NCBI GenBank assembly: GCA_046289925.1
Contig: JBKBUN010000002.1
Coordinates: 1 to 53,432 of the forward strand
Source of the DNA: Acidovorax_G sp046289925
Lineage (GTDB): Bacteria > Pseudomonadota > Gammaproteobacteria > Burkholderiales > Burkholderiaceae_C
DNA length: 53,432 bases
Reading direction: 5' to 3'
Positions 40,821 through 49,571 of the stretch are shown piece by piece (the stretch's first letter is position 1; every line of letters begins with the position of its first letter). A program made the position numbers and the translations under genes. The notes under the pieces were generated by a model, which did no database searches, was not told where the DNA came from, and worked only from the letters and a program-made list of their open reading frames with translations.

Positions 40821-40897
40821 CGGAGCGTAGCGCAGCCTGGTAGCGCATCTGCTTTGGGAGCAGAGGGTCGCGAGTTCGAATCCCGCCGCTCCGACCA
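40821..40897 (+). tRNA. tRNA-Pro (anticodon TGG)
   Basis: Acceptor CGGAGCG with CGCTCCG, D-arm GCGC/GCGC, anticodon stem TCTGC/GCAGA with loop TTTGGGA (anticodon TGG), T-loop TTCGAAT. One T-stem pair is an A-C mismatch. The discriminator is A40894, followed by an encoded CCA. Confidence 0.95.
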
Positions 40898-40907
40898 ATC
40901 ACGACAA

Positions 40908-40939
40908 GGCCTGCAGAGGGTTTCCTCTGCAGGCCTTTT
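40908..40939 (+). terminator. Rho-independent terminator after tRNA-Pro
   Basis: A perfect 12-bp stem GGCCTGCAGAGG/CCTCTGCAGGCC with a 4-base loop, followed by TTTT. It lies 10 bp after the tRNA. Confidence 0.9.
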
Positions 40940-40987
40940 GTCTGACCGTGGGGCCGACGTCGAGGGCCTGTTCACACCACACTATCA

Positions 40988-41788
40988 GTGCTCCGAGACA
41001 AGAACGTCCAATCTGCTTTTGTCGTTGTGCCGCCCACAGCGCCTGTGGCCGACGCCCGATTTGCTCGCGTCGATGCCCTGCGAGGGGTGGCCATGCTGTG
41101 GATGACGGTCTTTCACTTTTGTTTCGATCTCAGCCACTTTGGCTTATGGCCGCAGGAGTTTCGCACCGATCCGTTCTGGACCTTGCAACGCACGGCCATC
41201 GTGAGCCTGTTCCTGCTGTGCGCAGGACTCGGGCAGTCGATCGCGGCGGCGCAGGGGCAGTCGTGGTCGCGCTTCTGGCGCCGCTGGGCGCAGATTGCCG
41301 GCTGCGCATTGCTGGTGTCGGCGGGATCGGCCTGGATGTTCCCCGCCAGCTACATCCACTTCGGAGTGCTGCACGGCATGGCGGTCATGTTGGTGGTGGC
41401 CCGGCTCACGGCTGGTTGGGGGGGCGCCCTCTGGCTGGCTGGAGGCATTGCTGTGGCCTCCCCCTGGTTGGCCGCCTGGGGCCTGCAGGCGGCCGGGCCT
41501 GAGCTTGCAGCCTGGTTCAACAGCCGCTGGCTCAACTGGTTAGGCTGGGTGACGCGCAAACCTTTCACCGAAGACTATGTGCCGGTATTCCCCTGGCTCG
41601 GTGTGATGTGGTGGGGGATGGCCCTTGGCCAGTACGTGCGTCGGCGCCAGGCTGCCGTGCTAGAGGGGCGGGTGCCCGCGGCGCTGTACGGCTTAGCGTG
41701 GCTCGGACGCTGGAGCCTGAGCTACTACATGCTTCATCAGCCAGTGATGATCGGCGGGCTGATGCTTTGGCTGGCGGTGGCGCGCTGA
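40988..41788 (+). CDS. DUF1624 (heparan-alpha-glucosaminide N-acetyltransferase-like) membrane protein
   Basis: A 266-residue inner-membrane protein with about seven helices. The DUF1624 hallmark is near the N-terminus: RVDALRGVAMLWMTVFHFCFDLS. Later PVFPWLGVMWWGMALGQ and LSYYMLHQPVMI are also family features. Related acyltransferases move acetyl groups across membranes onto sugars; no substrate is known for bacterial members such as this. Single gene between a terminator and the convergent parvulin gene. Confidence 0.85.
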   Translation: MLRDKNVQSAFVVVPPTAPVADARFARVDALRGVAMLWMTVFHFCFDLSHFGLWPQEFRTDPFWTLQRTAIVSLFLLCAGLGQSIAAAQGQSWSRFWRRWAQIAGCALLVSAGSAWMFPASYIHFGVLHGMAVMLVVARLTAGWGGALWLAGGIAVASPWLAAWGLQAAGPELAAWFNSRWLNWLGWVTRKPFTEDYVPVFPWLGVMWWGMALGQYVRRRQAAVLEGRVPAALYGLAWLGRWSLSYYMLHQPVMIGGLMLWLAVAR

Positions 41789-41829
41789 TCCAGCCTTTCG
41801 TCTTGCGACAGGGGCGGGCCCCCAATGCA

Positions 41830-41851
41830 CAACGCGGCCGAAGCCGCGTTG
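41830..41851 (-). terminator. Hairpin between the DUF1624 and parvulin genes
   Basis: A 9-bp stem CAACGCGGC/GCCGCGTTG. Read on the minus strand the loop is TTCG, a stable tetraloop. No T run follows on either strand. It lies 26 bp past the stop of the parvulin gene, between convergent genes, so it may serve both. Confidence 0.5.
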
Positions 41852-41876
41852 CTGAAGGGGGGCGAGGGCGGGGCGC

Positions 41877-42662
41877 TTACTCGACCTTGGCCTTGGCGCG
41901 CAGGTCTTCCTGGAATTTCGCCAGCTTTTGTTGTTGCAACTGCTGCGCGATCTGCGGCTTGACATCGTCCAGCTTGGGCAGTTCGGCTTCGCGCACGTCG
42001 TCGAGGCGGATGATGTGCCAGCCGAACTGGGTCTTCACCGGCGCGTCGGTCATCTTGCCCTTTTGCAGCTTGATCAGGGCCTCGGTGAACTCGCTCACGT
42101 AGCTGGCGGGGTTGGCCCAATCCAGGTCACCGCCGCGTGCACCAGAGCCCGGGTCTTTCGACTGCTTCTTGGCGATTTCTTCGAACTTGGCCCCCTTCTT
42201 GATCGAGGCGATGATGGCCTTGGCTTCGGCTTCCTTCTCGACCAGGATGTGGCTGGCCTTGTATTCCTTGCCGCCGTTGGCTGCGACGAACTTGTCGTAT
42301 TCGGCCTTGATTTCGGCGTCGGTGATGGGGTTCTTCTTCTGGTAGTCCGAGAACAGCTCGCGGATCAGGATGGTCTGGCGGGCCAGTTCCATCTGGGCCT
42401 TGTAGTCGGCCGAGGCTTCCAGGCCGCGCTTTTGCGCTTCTTGCATGAAGATTTCGCGGGCGATCACTTCTTCCTTGATCTGCCCCTCAATGTCTGGCGT
42501 TATCGGGCGGCCCGAGCGCTCGACCTGCTGGCGCAGCGCGTCGGCCCGCTCCTTCGGCACGGCTTTGCCGTTGACGATGGCGATGTTTTGGGCGGAGACG
42601 GGCAGGGCCACGGCGCCCAGCAGGGCTGCGGCCACGAGGCCGGACAGAAGCTGTTTCTTCAT
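41877..42662 (-). CDS. Periplasmic parvulin-type peptidyl-prolyl isomerase
   Basis: A 261-residue protein with a signal peptide (VALPVSA-QN), a SurA/PrsA-like helical N-domain (33-125) and a parvulin domain from ~130: YKASHILVEKEAEAKAIIA, KQSKDPGSGARGGDLDWA, PVKTQFGWHIIRLDDVR. It catalyses prolyl isomerisation and probably chaperones outer-membrane proteins. It is followed in the same direction by nothing for 88 bp; bolA is upstream, 67 bp away, on the same strand. Confidence 0.93.
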   Translation of the reverse strand: MKKQLLSGLVAAALLGAVALPVSAQNIAIVNGKAVPKERADALRQQVERSGRPITPDIEGQIKEEVIAREIFMQEAQKRGLEASADYKAQMELARQTILIRELFSDYQKKNPITDAEIKAEYDKFVAANGGKEYKASHILVEKEAEAKAIIASIKKGAKFEEIAKKQSKDPGSGARGGDLDWANPASYVSEFTEALIKLQKGKMTDAPVKTQFGWHIIRLDDVREAELPKLDDVKPQIAQQLQQQKLAKFQEDLRAKAKVE

Positions 42663-42729
42663 GCGGAATCCAAATCAGGGTAGGGAGGGAACTGAGGGAG
42701 GATCGGTCCAGCAGGCCGCTCGGTCGCGC

Positions 42730-42993
42730 TCAGAGGATTTCGATGGCAAGGGCGTGCACGCCCCGGTCTATGAAATCTTGCAGCGCATCATACACAAGGC
42801 GGTGCCGCGCCACGCGGGGCAGACTGGTAAACAAAGGTGACGCGATCCGCACCCGGAAATGGGTACCGAAGCCCGTGCCATTGGCCCCGGCATGGCCCGC
42901 GTGGGCGGCACTTTCGTCCAGCACTTCGAGGGTGGTGGGCTGCAGGCGTTCTCGCAGCCGCGCGCGCATCTGGTCAGCAATCTGGGTCGTCAT
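42730..42993 (-). CDS. bolA: BolA-family protein
   Basis: An 87-residue BolA fold: MRARLRERLQPTTLEVLDES, then the H-containing loop GTHFRVRIASPLFTSLPRVARHRLVYDAL. The typical C-terminal HALAIEI is present. BolA proteins pair with monothiol glutaredoxins to bind a [2Fe-2S] cluster or act on DNA. It lies 12 bp after yciB and upstream of the parvulin gene, a common order in betaproteobacteria. Confidence 0.93.
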   Translation of the reverse strand: MTTQIADQMRARLRERLQPTTLEVLDESAAHAGHAGANGTGFGTHFRVRIASPLFTSLPRVARHRLVYDALQDFIDRGVHALAIEIL

Positions 42994-43005
42994 GTCGGTG
43001 CGGGC

Positions 43006-43545
43006 TCAGGAGGAGGTTTCGTCGTTTTGCAGGTGCGGTGCGATGTACACCCCCTGCCCGATGAGGAAGGCCACAGGGAAGATGTAGCCCCACAGTTTGA
43101 AGTCCACCCAGGCTTCGGTGCTGAACGACACCACCACGTAGGCGTTGATGGCCGACATGAACAGGCAGTACGCGACCCAGGCCACGTTCAGGCGTCGCCA
43201 CACGGGCTCGGGCAGTGCCAACTGGCCGCCCAGCAGGATCTGCAGGAAGTTCTTGCGAAAACCCCAGAGCGCCACGGCCAGTGCCAGCGCCATGGCACCG
43301 TAGAGCACGGTGGGTTTCCATTTGATGAAGCGGTCGTCCTGCAGCAGCAGGGTGAGCGTGCCAAACAGCAGGATGAGCACCAGCGTGACCTTGTGCATGG
43401 TCTGCAGGCGACGGTCAATGGCGTAGATCAGGCCCATCTGCAGCACCGTGGCTGCCATGAGCACCCCGGTGGCGGCATAGATGCCGTAGAACTTGTAGGC
43501 GCCGAAGAACAGCAGGATGGGGAAAAAATCGATCAGCAGTTTCAT
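43006..43545 (-). CDS. yciB: Inner-membrane septation protein A (YciB/IspZ)
   Basis: A 179-residue protein with five to six membrane helices and the family opening MKLLIDFFPILLFFGAYKFYGIY. Also typical are HKVTLVLILLFGTLTLLLQDDRFIKWKPTV and FSTEAWVDFKLWGYIFPVAF. It takes part in envelope homeostasis and septation. The ATG at 43545 gives the canonical N-terminus; the longer frame to 43641 is not conserved-looking. Confidence 0.93.
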   Translation of the reverse strand: MKLLIDFFPILLFFGAYKFYGIYAATGVLMAATVLQMGLIYAIDRRLQTMHKVTLVLILLFGTLTLLLQDDRFIKWKPTVLYGAMALALAVALWGFRKNFLQILLGGQLALPEPVWRRLNVAWVAYCLFMSAINAYVVVSFSTEAWVDFKLWGYIFPVAFLIGQGVYIAPHLQNDETSS

Positions 43546-43595
43546 GGTGTGTGCCACGCGCCGGCGGCAGCCCGACAGGAGGCTGCTTGGGCAGC

Positions 43596-44009
43596 TCAGG
43601 GGGCCGGTGGCTGGAAGTCCAGCGAGGCCGAATTCATGCAATAGCGCAGCCCGGTGGGGGCTGGGCCGTCTTCAAATACATGGCCCAAGTGCGCCCCGCA
43701 TTGTGCACAAACCGTTTCAACCCGGACCATGCCGTGGCTGCGGTCGATGCGTTCGGCAATCGCGCCAGGCACGGCCTGGCTGAAGCTGGGCCAGCCGCAG
43801 CCGGCGTCGAACTTGGTGTTGGCATCGAACAGCTTGGCGCCGCAGCAGATGCAGTGGTAGGTGCCGTCGGCCCAGTGCGATTCGTACTTGCCAGTGAAGG
43901 GGCGTTCGGTGGCGGCCTGGCGCGTGACTTGGTAGGCCAGTGGTTCGGCGCCCTTGTTTTGCAGCAGGGCGTGCCATTCGGCGTCGGTCTTCTGGATGGG
44001 GTAGGTCAT
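43596..44009 (-). CDS. msrB: Peptide-methionine (R)-S-oxide reductase MsrB
   Basis: A 137-residue MsrB. The zinc site has two CxxC pairs (CICCGAKLF and CAQCGAHLGHVF). The catalytic Cys is in LRYCMNSASL. FDAGCGWPSFSQ is also standard. It repairs oxidised methionine with thioredoxin. The ATG at 44009 overlaps the selO stop codon (ATGA), so it is coupled to selO. Confidence 0.95.
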   Translation of the reverse strand: MTYPIQKTDAEWHALLQNKGAEPLAYQVTRQAATERPFTGKYESHWADGTYHCICCGAKLFDANTKFDAGCGWPSFSQAVPGAIAERIDRSHGMVRVETVCAQCGAHLGHVFEDGPAPTGLRYCMNSASLDFQPPAP

Positions 44010-45493
44010 GACGAGCAACTGATTTCGATGTGGGCTGCCCACTCGGGCGGAAAGTCGGCATGGTGCGCGAGCAGCGGGTGCTCGTCAAACGGCGCTTCGA
44101 TCAGCCCCTGTACCGCCTGCAGTTCGCCAAAGTCACCTTGCTGGGCCGCGGCAATCGCGCCCTGGGCTACGTGGTTGCGCAGCACGTATTTGGGGTTTTT
44201 GTTGAGCATCAAATTGGCTGCTTGTGCTTGATTTTGCTCGCGAGTTCGCTCTGAATATGATAGCAACCAAGCGTCGGCGGTCTCCCGGTCAAGGAACAGG
44301 TCGCGCACGGGGCCGAAGTCGCCCGTCGCCACCGCCTGCGCCAGGCGGCGCCAGAAAATCGGGTAGTCCACCTTGTCCTGGGCCAGCAGTGCCAGCAGGC
44401 GGTCGAGCAGCGCTCCGTCGTCTTCGCGCGGTTGGAGCAGGCCCAGCTTTTCGCGCATGCGCAGCAAGAACTGCGTGGTAAAGCGCGCTTTGTAGGGCTC
44501 CAGCGCCGCCAGCGTGGCGGGTTCCGAGTCGATCAGCGGGTACAGCGCCTGCGCCAGGCAGTAGAGGTTCCAGTACGCGACCTGTGGCTGGCGGTTGAAG
44601 GCGTAGCGGCCCTGGTGGTCGCTGTGGTTGCAGATATGACCTGGGTCGAACGCATCCAGAAACTGGAAGGGCCCGTAGTCGATGGTCAGGCCCAGGATGC
44701 TCATGTTGTCGGTGTTCATCACGCCGTGGCAAAAGCCCACCGCCTGCCAGTGGGCCAGCAGGTCGGCCGTGCGCTCCGTCACTGCGGCCAGCAGTGCGGC
44801 GTAGGCACCGCCTGGCGTATGGGCACCGGCTTCGCGGCATTGCGGGTAGTAGCGGTCGATCACGTAGTCGGCCAGCGCGCGCAGGGCGTCTTCGTCGCCT
44901 TGGGCTGCAAAGTGCTCAAAGTGTCCAAAGCGCACAAAGCTTGGGGCCACGCGTGTGACGACTGCGGCGGTTTCGATGGTTTCGCGCCGCACGGATGCGG
45001 GAGAGCCGGTCACGCTCAACGCTCGCGTGGTGGGCACGCCCAGGGCGTGCATGGCTTCGCTGCACAGAAATTCGCGGATGCTGGAGCGCAGCACCGCCCG
45101 GCCATCGCCCATGCGCGAGTAGGGCGTGCGGCCTGCGCCCTTGAGCTGGATTTCCAAGCCGGTGCGGGTTTCGCCCAGCAGGATGGCCCGGCCATCGCCT
45201 AGCTGTCCTGCCCATACGCCGAACTGGTGGCCGCTGTACACGCTGGCCAGCGGCTTGGTGCCTTCGGGCACCGCGTTGCCGCTGAGCACCTGCAGCGTAT
45301 CGGACCCATGCCACGCGGGGCTGTCAAGCCCCAGTAGGCGGGCGGTCGATTCGCTGCGCCCCACCCAGTGCGCCGCGGGCAGCGGGGTGGGCTGCAGATG
45401 GGTGTAGTAGCGGGGGCCGAGACGGTCAAAGCCGTGGCCCCACGCCAGACCGGGCAGGGCGGTACCTGCGGGCACGGTGATGGGCGCAATCAT
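44006..45493 (-). CDS. selO: SelO (YdiU) protein AMPylase
   Basis: A 495-residue pseudokinase-fold enzyme that transfers AMP to proteins during oxidative stress. Family segments: SVYSGHQFGVWAGQLGDGRA, GAGRTPYSRMGDGRAVLRSSIREF, HGVMNTDNMSILGLTIDYGPF. The usual C-terminal selenocysteine position is taken by the tail EISCSS, ending in Cys-Ser-Ser. An AT-rich patch at 44220-44267 codes for SERTREQNQAQAANLM and matches a palindromic repeat. The ATG at 45493 is used. Confidence 0.93.
   Translation of the reverse strand: MIAPITVPAGTALPGLAWGHGFDRLGPRYYTHLQPTPLPAAHWVGRSESTARLLGLDSPAWHGSDTLQVLSGNAVPEGTKPLASVYSGHQFGVWAGQLGDGRAILLGETRTGLEIQLKGAGRTPYSRMGDGRAVLRSSIREFLCSEAMHALGVPTTRALSVTGSPASVRRETIETAAVVTRVAPSFVRFGHFEHFAAQGDEDALRALADYVIDRYYPQCREAGAHTPGGAYAALLAAVTERTADLLAHWQAVGFCHGVMNTDNMSILGLTIDYGPFQFLDAFDPGHICNHSDHQGRYAFNRQPQVAYWNLYCLAQALYPLIDSEPATLAALEPYKARFTTQFLLRMREKLGLLQPREDDGALLDRLLALLAQDKVDYPIFWRRLAQAVATGDFGPVRDLFLDRETADAWLLSYSERTREQNQAQAANLMLNKNPKYVLRNHVAQGAIAAAQQGDFGELQAVQGLIEAPFDEHPLLAHHADFPPEWAAHIEISCSS
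44220..44267. repeat. Palindromic-repeat-like patch inside selO
   Basis: GCTTGTGCTT (44220-44229) and GCTCTGAATATGATAGCAA (44249-44267) match the arm and tail of the intergenic repeat at 20459 (tail there GCTCATAAATTGATAGCAA). It is in frame within selO and AT-rich. Confidence 0.55.
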
Positions 45494-45558
45494 GGGAACG
45501 ATTGTCCGCCAGTGTGCTGGCCCCGCCTGCATCAGGGGCATGGGCTGGAGCGTGGGTG

Positions 45559-46281
45559 TCAGCGGGCGACTGGGGCGTGTTGGGCCGTGGCGGAGGCCGG
45601 TTGGGCGGCGTGTTGCAAGGTGCGCGCGAGGGCGTCGTCGTCCACGATGGCAATGCGCCCCACCTCGACACGCACGATGCCTTGAGCCTCTAGATCGCGA
45701 AGCACGCGGTTGACGGTTTGTCGCGACAGGCCGACCAGTTGCCCCAGTTCGTCCTGCGTGAGATTCAACCGCCGGGTGCTGCGCCAGAACAGCCGGCTCA
45801 GGTACAGCGCCACGCGATAGGCAGGAGAGCCCACGCGGCCCGCCTCGATGATGGTCATGGCCTGGCCCAACCGCATGTTCAGGTGTTGCACCAGGTACTG
45901 GTTGAAGCCGAGGCTCTGACTGCGCAGCGCGTCAAAAAGCGGCAAGGGCAGGCACATGAGCGTGGTGGGGCGCAAAGCGATCACGTGGTAGCGGCGCACC
46001 TCGGACTTGATGGCCGAGCCTTCGCCGAACCATTCACCGTCAGGCACGCCGATGAAGGCCGATCGCTTGCCCTGGTCGGTCGGACTTTGCAGCATGACCA
46101 GGCCGCTGAGCACGGCATACCAGCCCTGCACCATCTCGCCCGCGGGCAGCACCACGCTGCCCTTGGCGGCTTCCAGCACCTGAACTCCGCCGTCAACCTG
46201 CTGCTGCAGCGCCGCGGGTAGGCCCGCGTGCCAAGGCTGGGTGCGCAGAAATCGTTGGGCGGCAAAGTCGGGTGTGAACAT
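45559..46281 (-). CDS. Crp/Fnr-family transcriptional regulator
   Basis: A 240-residue regulator: a cyclic-nucleotide-binding-like beta barrel (about 25-120; GEMVQGWYAVLSGLVML, GEWFGEGSAIKSE), a dimer helix, and a C-terminal HTH (LTQDELGQLVGLSRQTVNRVL). No FNR-type Cys cluster is present, so it is not an oxygen sensor of that kind; the effector is unknown. Divergent from the acyl-CoA ligase gene across 213 bp, which it may control. Confidence 0.9.
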   Translation of the reverse strand: MFTPDFAAQRFLRTQPWHAGLPAALQQQVDGGVQVLEAAKGSVVLPAGEMVQGWYAVLSGLVMLQSPTDQGKRSAFIGVPDGEWFGEGSAIKSEVRRYHVIALRPTTLMCLPLPLFDALRSQSLGFNQYLVQHLNMRLGQAMTIIEAGRVGSPAYRVALYLSRLFWRSTRRLNLTQDELGQLVGLSRQTVNRVLRDLEAQGIVRVEVGRIAIVDDDALARTLQHAAQPASATAQHAPVAR

Positions 46282-46494
46282 GCCCCATTGTGGCCCGCTG
46301 GCGGAGGGATTCGGGTTATCCCGGTGTGTTTGTCAATCGCGCGACAGGGCTTGCCGCCGCAGCGCCGCTTGCCGACACTTTGCGGGCCGTGCACCCCGCC
46401 CTGGGGCTGTCTCGCGGATGACCGGGATCACCGCATGCCTGCAGACTGCGCGCTACGATGGTCCGTCACCATCCACAACAACCAAGGAGTACAC

Positions 46495-48138
46495 ATGCTG
46501 GGTCTGATGCAGAGCCAACCGCTGCTGATTTCGTCGTTGATCGAATTTGCAGAACGTCACCACGGCGACGCCGAAATCGTGTCGCGCCGCGTGGAGGGCG
46601 ACATCCATCGCTACACCTACCGCGACCTGGCACGGCGCGCACGCCAGCTGGCCAATGCGCTCGACGGCCTGAAGCTCGGCTTCAGCGACCGGGTCGCCAC
46701 GCTGGCCTGGAACGGCTACCGCCACATGGAGATGTACTTTGGCGTGAGCGGTTCGGGCCGTGTGCTGCACACCATCAACCCACGCCTGCACCCTGAGCAG
46801 ATTGCCTGGATCGTCAACCATGCAGAAGACCAGGTACTGTGTTTCGACATGACCTTCCTGCCGCTGGTGCAGGCCGTACACGCCAAGTGCCCGACGGTAC
46901 GCCATTGGGTGGCGCTGTGCGACGCCGACAAGCTGCCGGCCGACACTGGCGTTCCGGGGCTGATGAGTTACGAGGCCTGGATCGGCGCATCGTCGGCCGA
47001 CTACGCCTGGCCTGAGTTCGACGAGAACTCGGCATCGAGCATGTGCTACACCAGCGGTACCACGGGCAACCCCAAAGCCGCGCTGTACAGCCACCGCTCG
47101 ACCACGCTGCACGCCTATGCCGCAGCCCTACCCGATGTGATGTGCTTGTCGGCGCGCGATTCGGTGCTGCCCGTGGTGCCCATGTTCCACGTCAACGCCT
47201 GGGGCATTCCGTACTCGGCCGCACTCACGGGCTGCAAGCTGGTGTTTCCGGGGCCTGCACTGGACGGCAAGTCGGTCTACGAGCTGATCGAGGCCGAGAA
47301 GGTGACTTACGCGGCGGGCGTGCCCACCGTGTGGCAGATGTTGCTGGGCCACATGGGGCCCTCGGGGCTCAAGTTCTCGTCGCTCAAGCGCACGGTGATC
47401 GGGGGCTCTGCATGTCCGCCCGCCATGATCACAGCTTTCCAGGAACAGTACGGTGTGGAGGTGCTGCATGCCTGGGGCATGACCGAGATGAGCCCCCTGG
47501 GCACCTTGTGCACGCTCAAGAACAAGCATTTGGCTTTGTCCAAGGACGAGCAGATGAAGATCCGCCAGAAGCAAGGGCGGTCGATCTACGGTGTGGACAT
47601 GAAGATCGTGGACAGCAATGGCAACGAACTGGCCTGGGACGGCAAGACCTACGGCGACTTGCTCGTGCGCGGACCCTGGGTGGTGCAGGCCTACTTCAAG
47701 GGCGAGGGCGGCGATCCGCTGGTGCGCGATGCGCAGGGCCGCGGCTGGTTTCCCACGGGCGATGTGGCCACTATCGACGCCGACGGTTACATGCAGATCA
47801 CCGACCGTAGCAAGGACGTGATCAAGTCGGGCGGCGAATGGATCAGTTCCATCGACATCGAGAACATCGCCATGGCGCACCCTGCGGTTGCCATGGCCGC
47901 CTGTGTGGGTATGCCGCATCCGAAATGGGACGAACGCCCCATTGTGTGTGTGGTCAAACGCCCTGGTGCCGAGGTCACGCGCGAGCAGTTGCTCGCCTTC
48001 TACGAGGGCAAGACGGCCAAGTGGCAGATCCCGGACGACGTGGTGTTCGTCGAGTCGATTCCCCTCGGTGCCACGGGCAAGATGCTCAAGACCAAGCTGC
48101 GCGAGCAGCTCAAGGACTACCGCCTCCCGGGGCTGTGA
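46495..48138 (+). CDS. Acyl-CoA synthetase (AMP-forming), fatty-acid type
   Basis: A 547-residue adenylate-forming ligase that makes acyl-CoA from a carboxylate, ATP and CoA. P-loop YTSGTTGNPKAALYSH, the Gly/aromatic motif HAWGMTEMSPLGTL, hinge TDRSKDVIKSGGEWISS and catalytic Lys near the C-terminus (GATGKMLKTKLRE). The substrate is probably a medium- or long-chain acid. The ATG at 46495 has AAGGAG 6 bp upstream; earlier in-frame starts overlap the divergent regulator. It precedes a branched-chain transporter operon but a hairpin separates them. Confidence 0.9.
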   Translation: MLGLMQSQPLLISSLIEFAERHHGDAEIVSRRVEGDIHRYTYRDLARRARQLANALDGLKLGFSDRVATLAWNGYRHMEMYFGVSGSGRVLHTINPRLHPEQIAWIVNHAEDQVLCFDMTFLPLVQAVHAKCPTVRHWVALCDADKLPADTGVPGLMSYEAWIGASSADYAWPEFDENSASSMCYTSGTTGNPKAALYSHRSTTLHAYAAALPDVMCLSARDSVLPVVPMFHVNAWGIPYSAALTGCKLVFPGPALDGKSVYELIEAEKVTYAAGVPTVWQMLLGHMGPSGLKFSSLKRTVIGGSACPPAMITAFQEQYGVEVLHAWGMTEMSPLGTLCTLKNKHLALSKDEQMKIRQKQGRSIYGVDMKIVDSNGNELAWDGKTYGDLLVRGPWVVQAYFKGEGGDPLVRDAQGRGWFPTGDVATIDADGYMQITDRSKDVIKSGGEWISSIDIENIAMAHPAVAMAACVGMPHPKWDERPIVCVVKRPGAEVTREQLLAFYEGKTAKWQIPDDVVFVESIPLGATGKMLKTKLREQLKDYRLPGL

Positions 48139-48146
48139 CCGGTACG

Positions 48147-48174
48147 GTCCTGGGGCTCGGGGGAGCCCCGGGAC
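48147..48174 (+). terminator. Hairpin after the acyl-CoA ligase gene
   Basis: A 12-bp stem GTCCTGGGGCTC/GAGCCCCGGGAC (one G-T pair) with a GGGG loop, 9 bp past the stop. No T tract follows, so termination, if any, is not classical. Confidence 0.4.
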
Positions 48175-48268
48175 AGTCGCGAGGGTGACGCGCTAGGGGC
48201 AATCCCTGAGCCCCCCGTTGTTGCAACGCGGTACTCTGCGCTGTGTCAATTCACAAGGAGACAAAACC

Positions 48269-49501
48269 ATGAAATTCGCTATCAAGGCTGTAGCAGCGAC
48301 TGTGCTTCTGGCAAGCGCTGGCGGGGTGTTCGCCCAAAAGGGTGAGACCGTGAAGATCGCGTGGCTAGACCCGCTGTCCGGCCTTATGGCGGCCGTGGGT
48401 ACGAACCAGCTCAAGAGCTTCCAGTTCCTCGCGGAGGAGTTCAACAAGAACAACCCCGCTGGCGTGAAGTTTGAGGTCATTGGCATTGACAACAAGTTGA
48501 GCCCCCAGGAAACCACCAGTGCGCTGCGTTCTGCCATTGACCAAGGCGCACGCTATGTGGTGCAGGGCAACGGCTCGGGGCCTGCGCTGGCCATCATCGA
48601 CGCGGTGGAAAAGCACAACGCCCGCAATCCGGGCAAAGAAGTGGTGTACCTGAACTACGCGGCAGTGGACCCCGACCTTACCAACAGCAAGTGCAGCTAC
48701 TGGCACTTCCGTCTGGATGCGGACACGTCTATGAAGATGGAGGCGCTCACCACCTTCATGAAGGACATACCCGAGATCAAGAAGGTGTACCTCATCAACC
48801 AGAACTACTCGCACGGCCATCAGGTCTCGAAGTTCGCCAAGGAGATGATGAAGCGCAAGCGCCCCGACGTGGAGTTTGTCGGCGACGACCTGCATCCGCT
48901 GGCCCAGGTGCGTGACTTCTCGCCCTACATCGCAAAGATCAAGCAGTCGGGTGCTGACACCGTGATCACCGGCAACTGGGGCTCTGACCTGGCGCTGCTG
49001 ATCAAGGCTGCCAACGACGCAGGTCTGAACAATGTCAAGTTCTACACCTACTACGGTGGCGTAACGGGCAGTCCCACGGCCATGGGCGCCGCGGCCGCGG
49101 GTCGCGTGTACCAGGTCTCGTACAACCACATGAACATGCCGGGCGAGATCGGCCGTCTGGTGGGCGAATACAAGAAGAAGTTCAACGACGACTTCTACAC
49201 CGCTGCCGTGTTCCACGCTTACACCATGCTCAGTGAAGCCTTTGTGCGCGCCAAGTCGACCGACCCCGTCAAGGTCGCTGCCACGATGAGCGGCATGAAG
49301 TTCAAGAGCTTCAACGGCGAGGTCGAAATGCGCAAGACCGACCACCAGTTGCAGCAGGGTCTGTTCATTTCGCGCTGGGAGAAGGCGGGTGGCAAGTTCC
49401 CGTTGGACCAGGAGAACACGGGCTACACCTTCGTGCCGGTCAAGTACTTCGAGCCCTATGTGGCCAGCACGCCCACGTCGTGCCAGATGAAGCGCCCCTG
49501 A
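48269..49501 (+). CDS. Branched-chain amino-acid-type ABC transporter substrate-binding protein
   Basis: A 410-residue periplasmic binding protein (Peripla_BP_6/LivK type). Signal peptide MKFAIKAVAATVLLASAGGV with cleavage near FA-QK. Then KIAWLDPLSGLMAAVGTNQL and other LivJ/K-like blocks (NYSHGHQVSKFAKEMMKR, GLNNVKFYTYYGG). The ligand may be a branched-chain amino acid, an amide or an aromatic acid; this subfamily is broad. ATG with AAGGAG upstream. First gene of a livKHMGF-type operon; a terminator follows it. Confidence 0.92.
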   Translation: MKFAIKAVAATVLLASAGGVFAQKGETVKIAWLDPLSGLMAAVGTNQLKSFQFLAEEFNKNNPAGVKFEVIGIDNKLSPQETTSALRSAIDQGARYVVQGNGSGPALAIIDAVEKHNARNPGKEVVYLNYAAVDPDLTNSKCSYWHFRLDADTSMKMEALTTFMKDIPEIKKVYLINQNYSHGHQVSKFAKEMMKRKRPDVEFVGDDLHPLAQVRDFSPYIAKIKQSGADTVITGNWGSDLALLIKAANDAGLNNVKFYTYYGGVTGSPTAMGAAAAGRVYQVSYNHMNMPGEIGRLVGEYKKKFNDDFYTAAVFHAYTMLSEAFVRAKSTDPVKVAATMSGMKFKSFNGEVEMRKTDHQLQQGLFISRWEKAGGKFPLDQENTGYTFVPVKYFEPYVASTPTSCQMKRP

Positions 49502-49523
49502 TCGCCAGCGCGCTCAACTTGGA

Positions 49524-49551
49524 GGCCCGACGACCCTCGGGCCTTTTTTTT
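49524..49551 (+). terminator. Hairpin with T tract between the binding protein and livH
   Basis: Stem GGCCCGA/TCGGGCC with a 6-base loop followed by eight T. It lies inside the operon, so it probably lowers expression of the permease and ATPase genes relative to the binding protein. Confidence 0.85.
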
Positions 49552-49571
49552 CCCAGCGGTGAAGAATTTCA

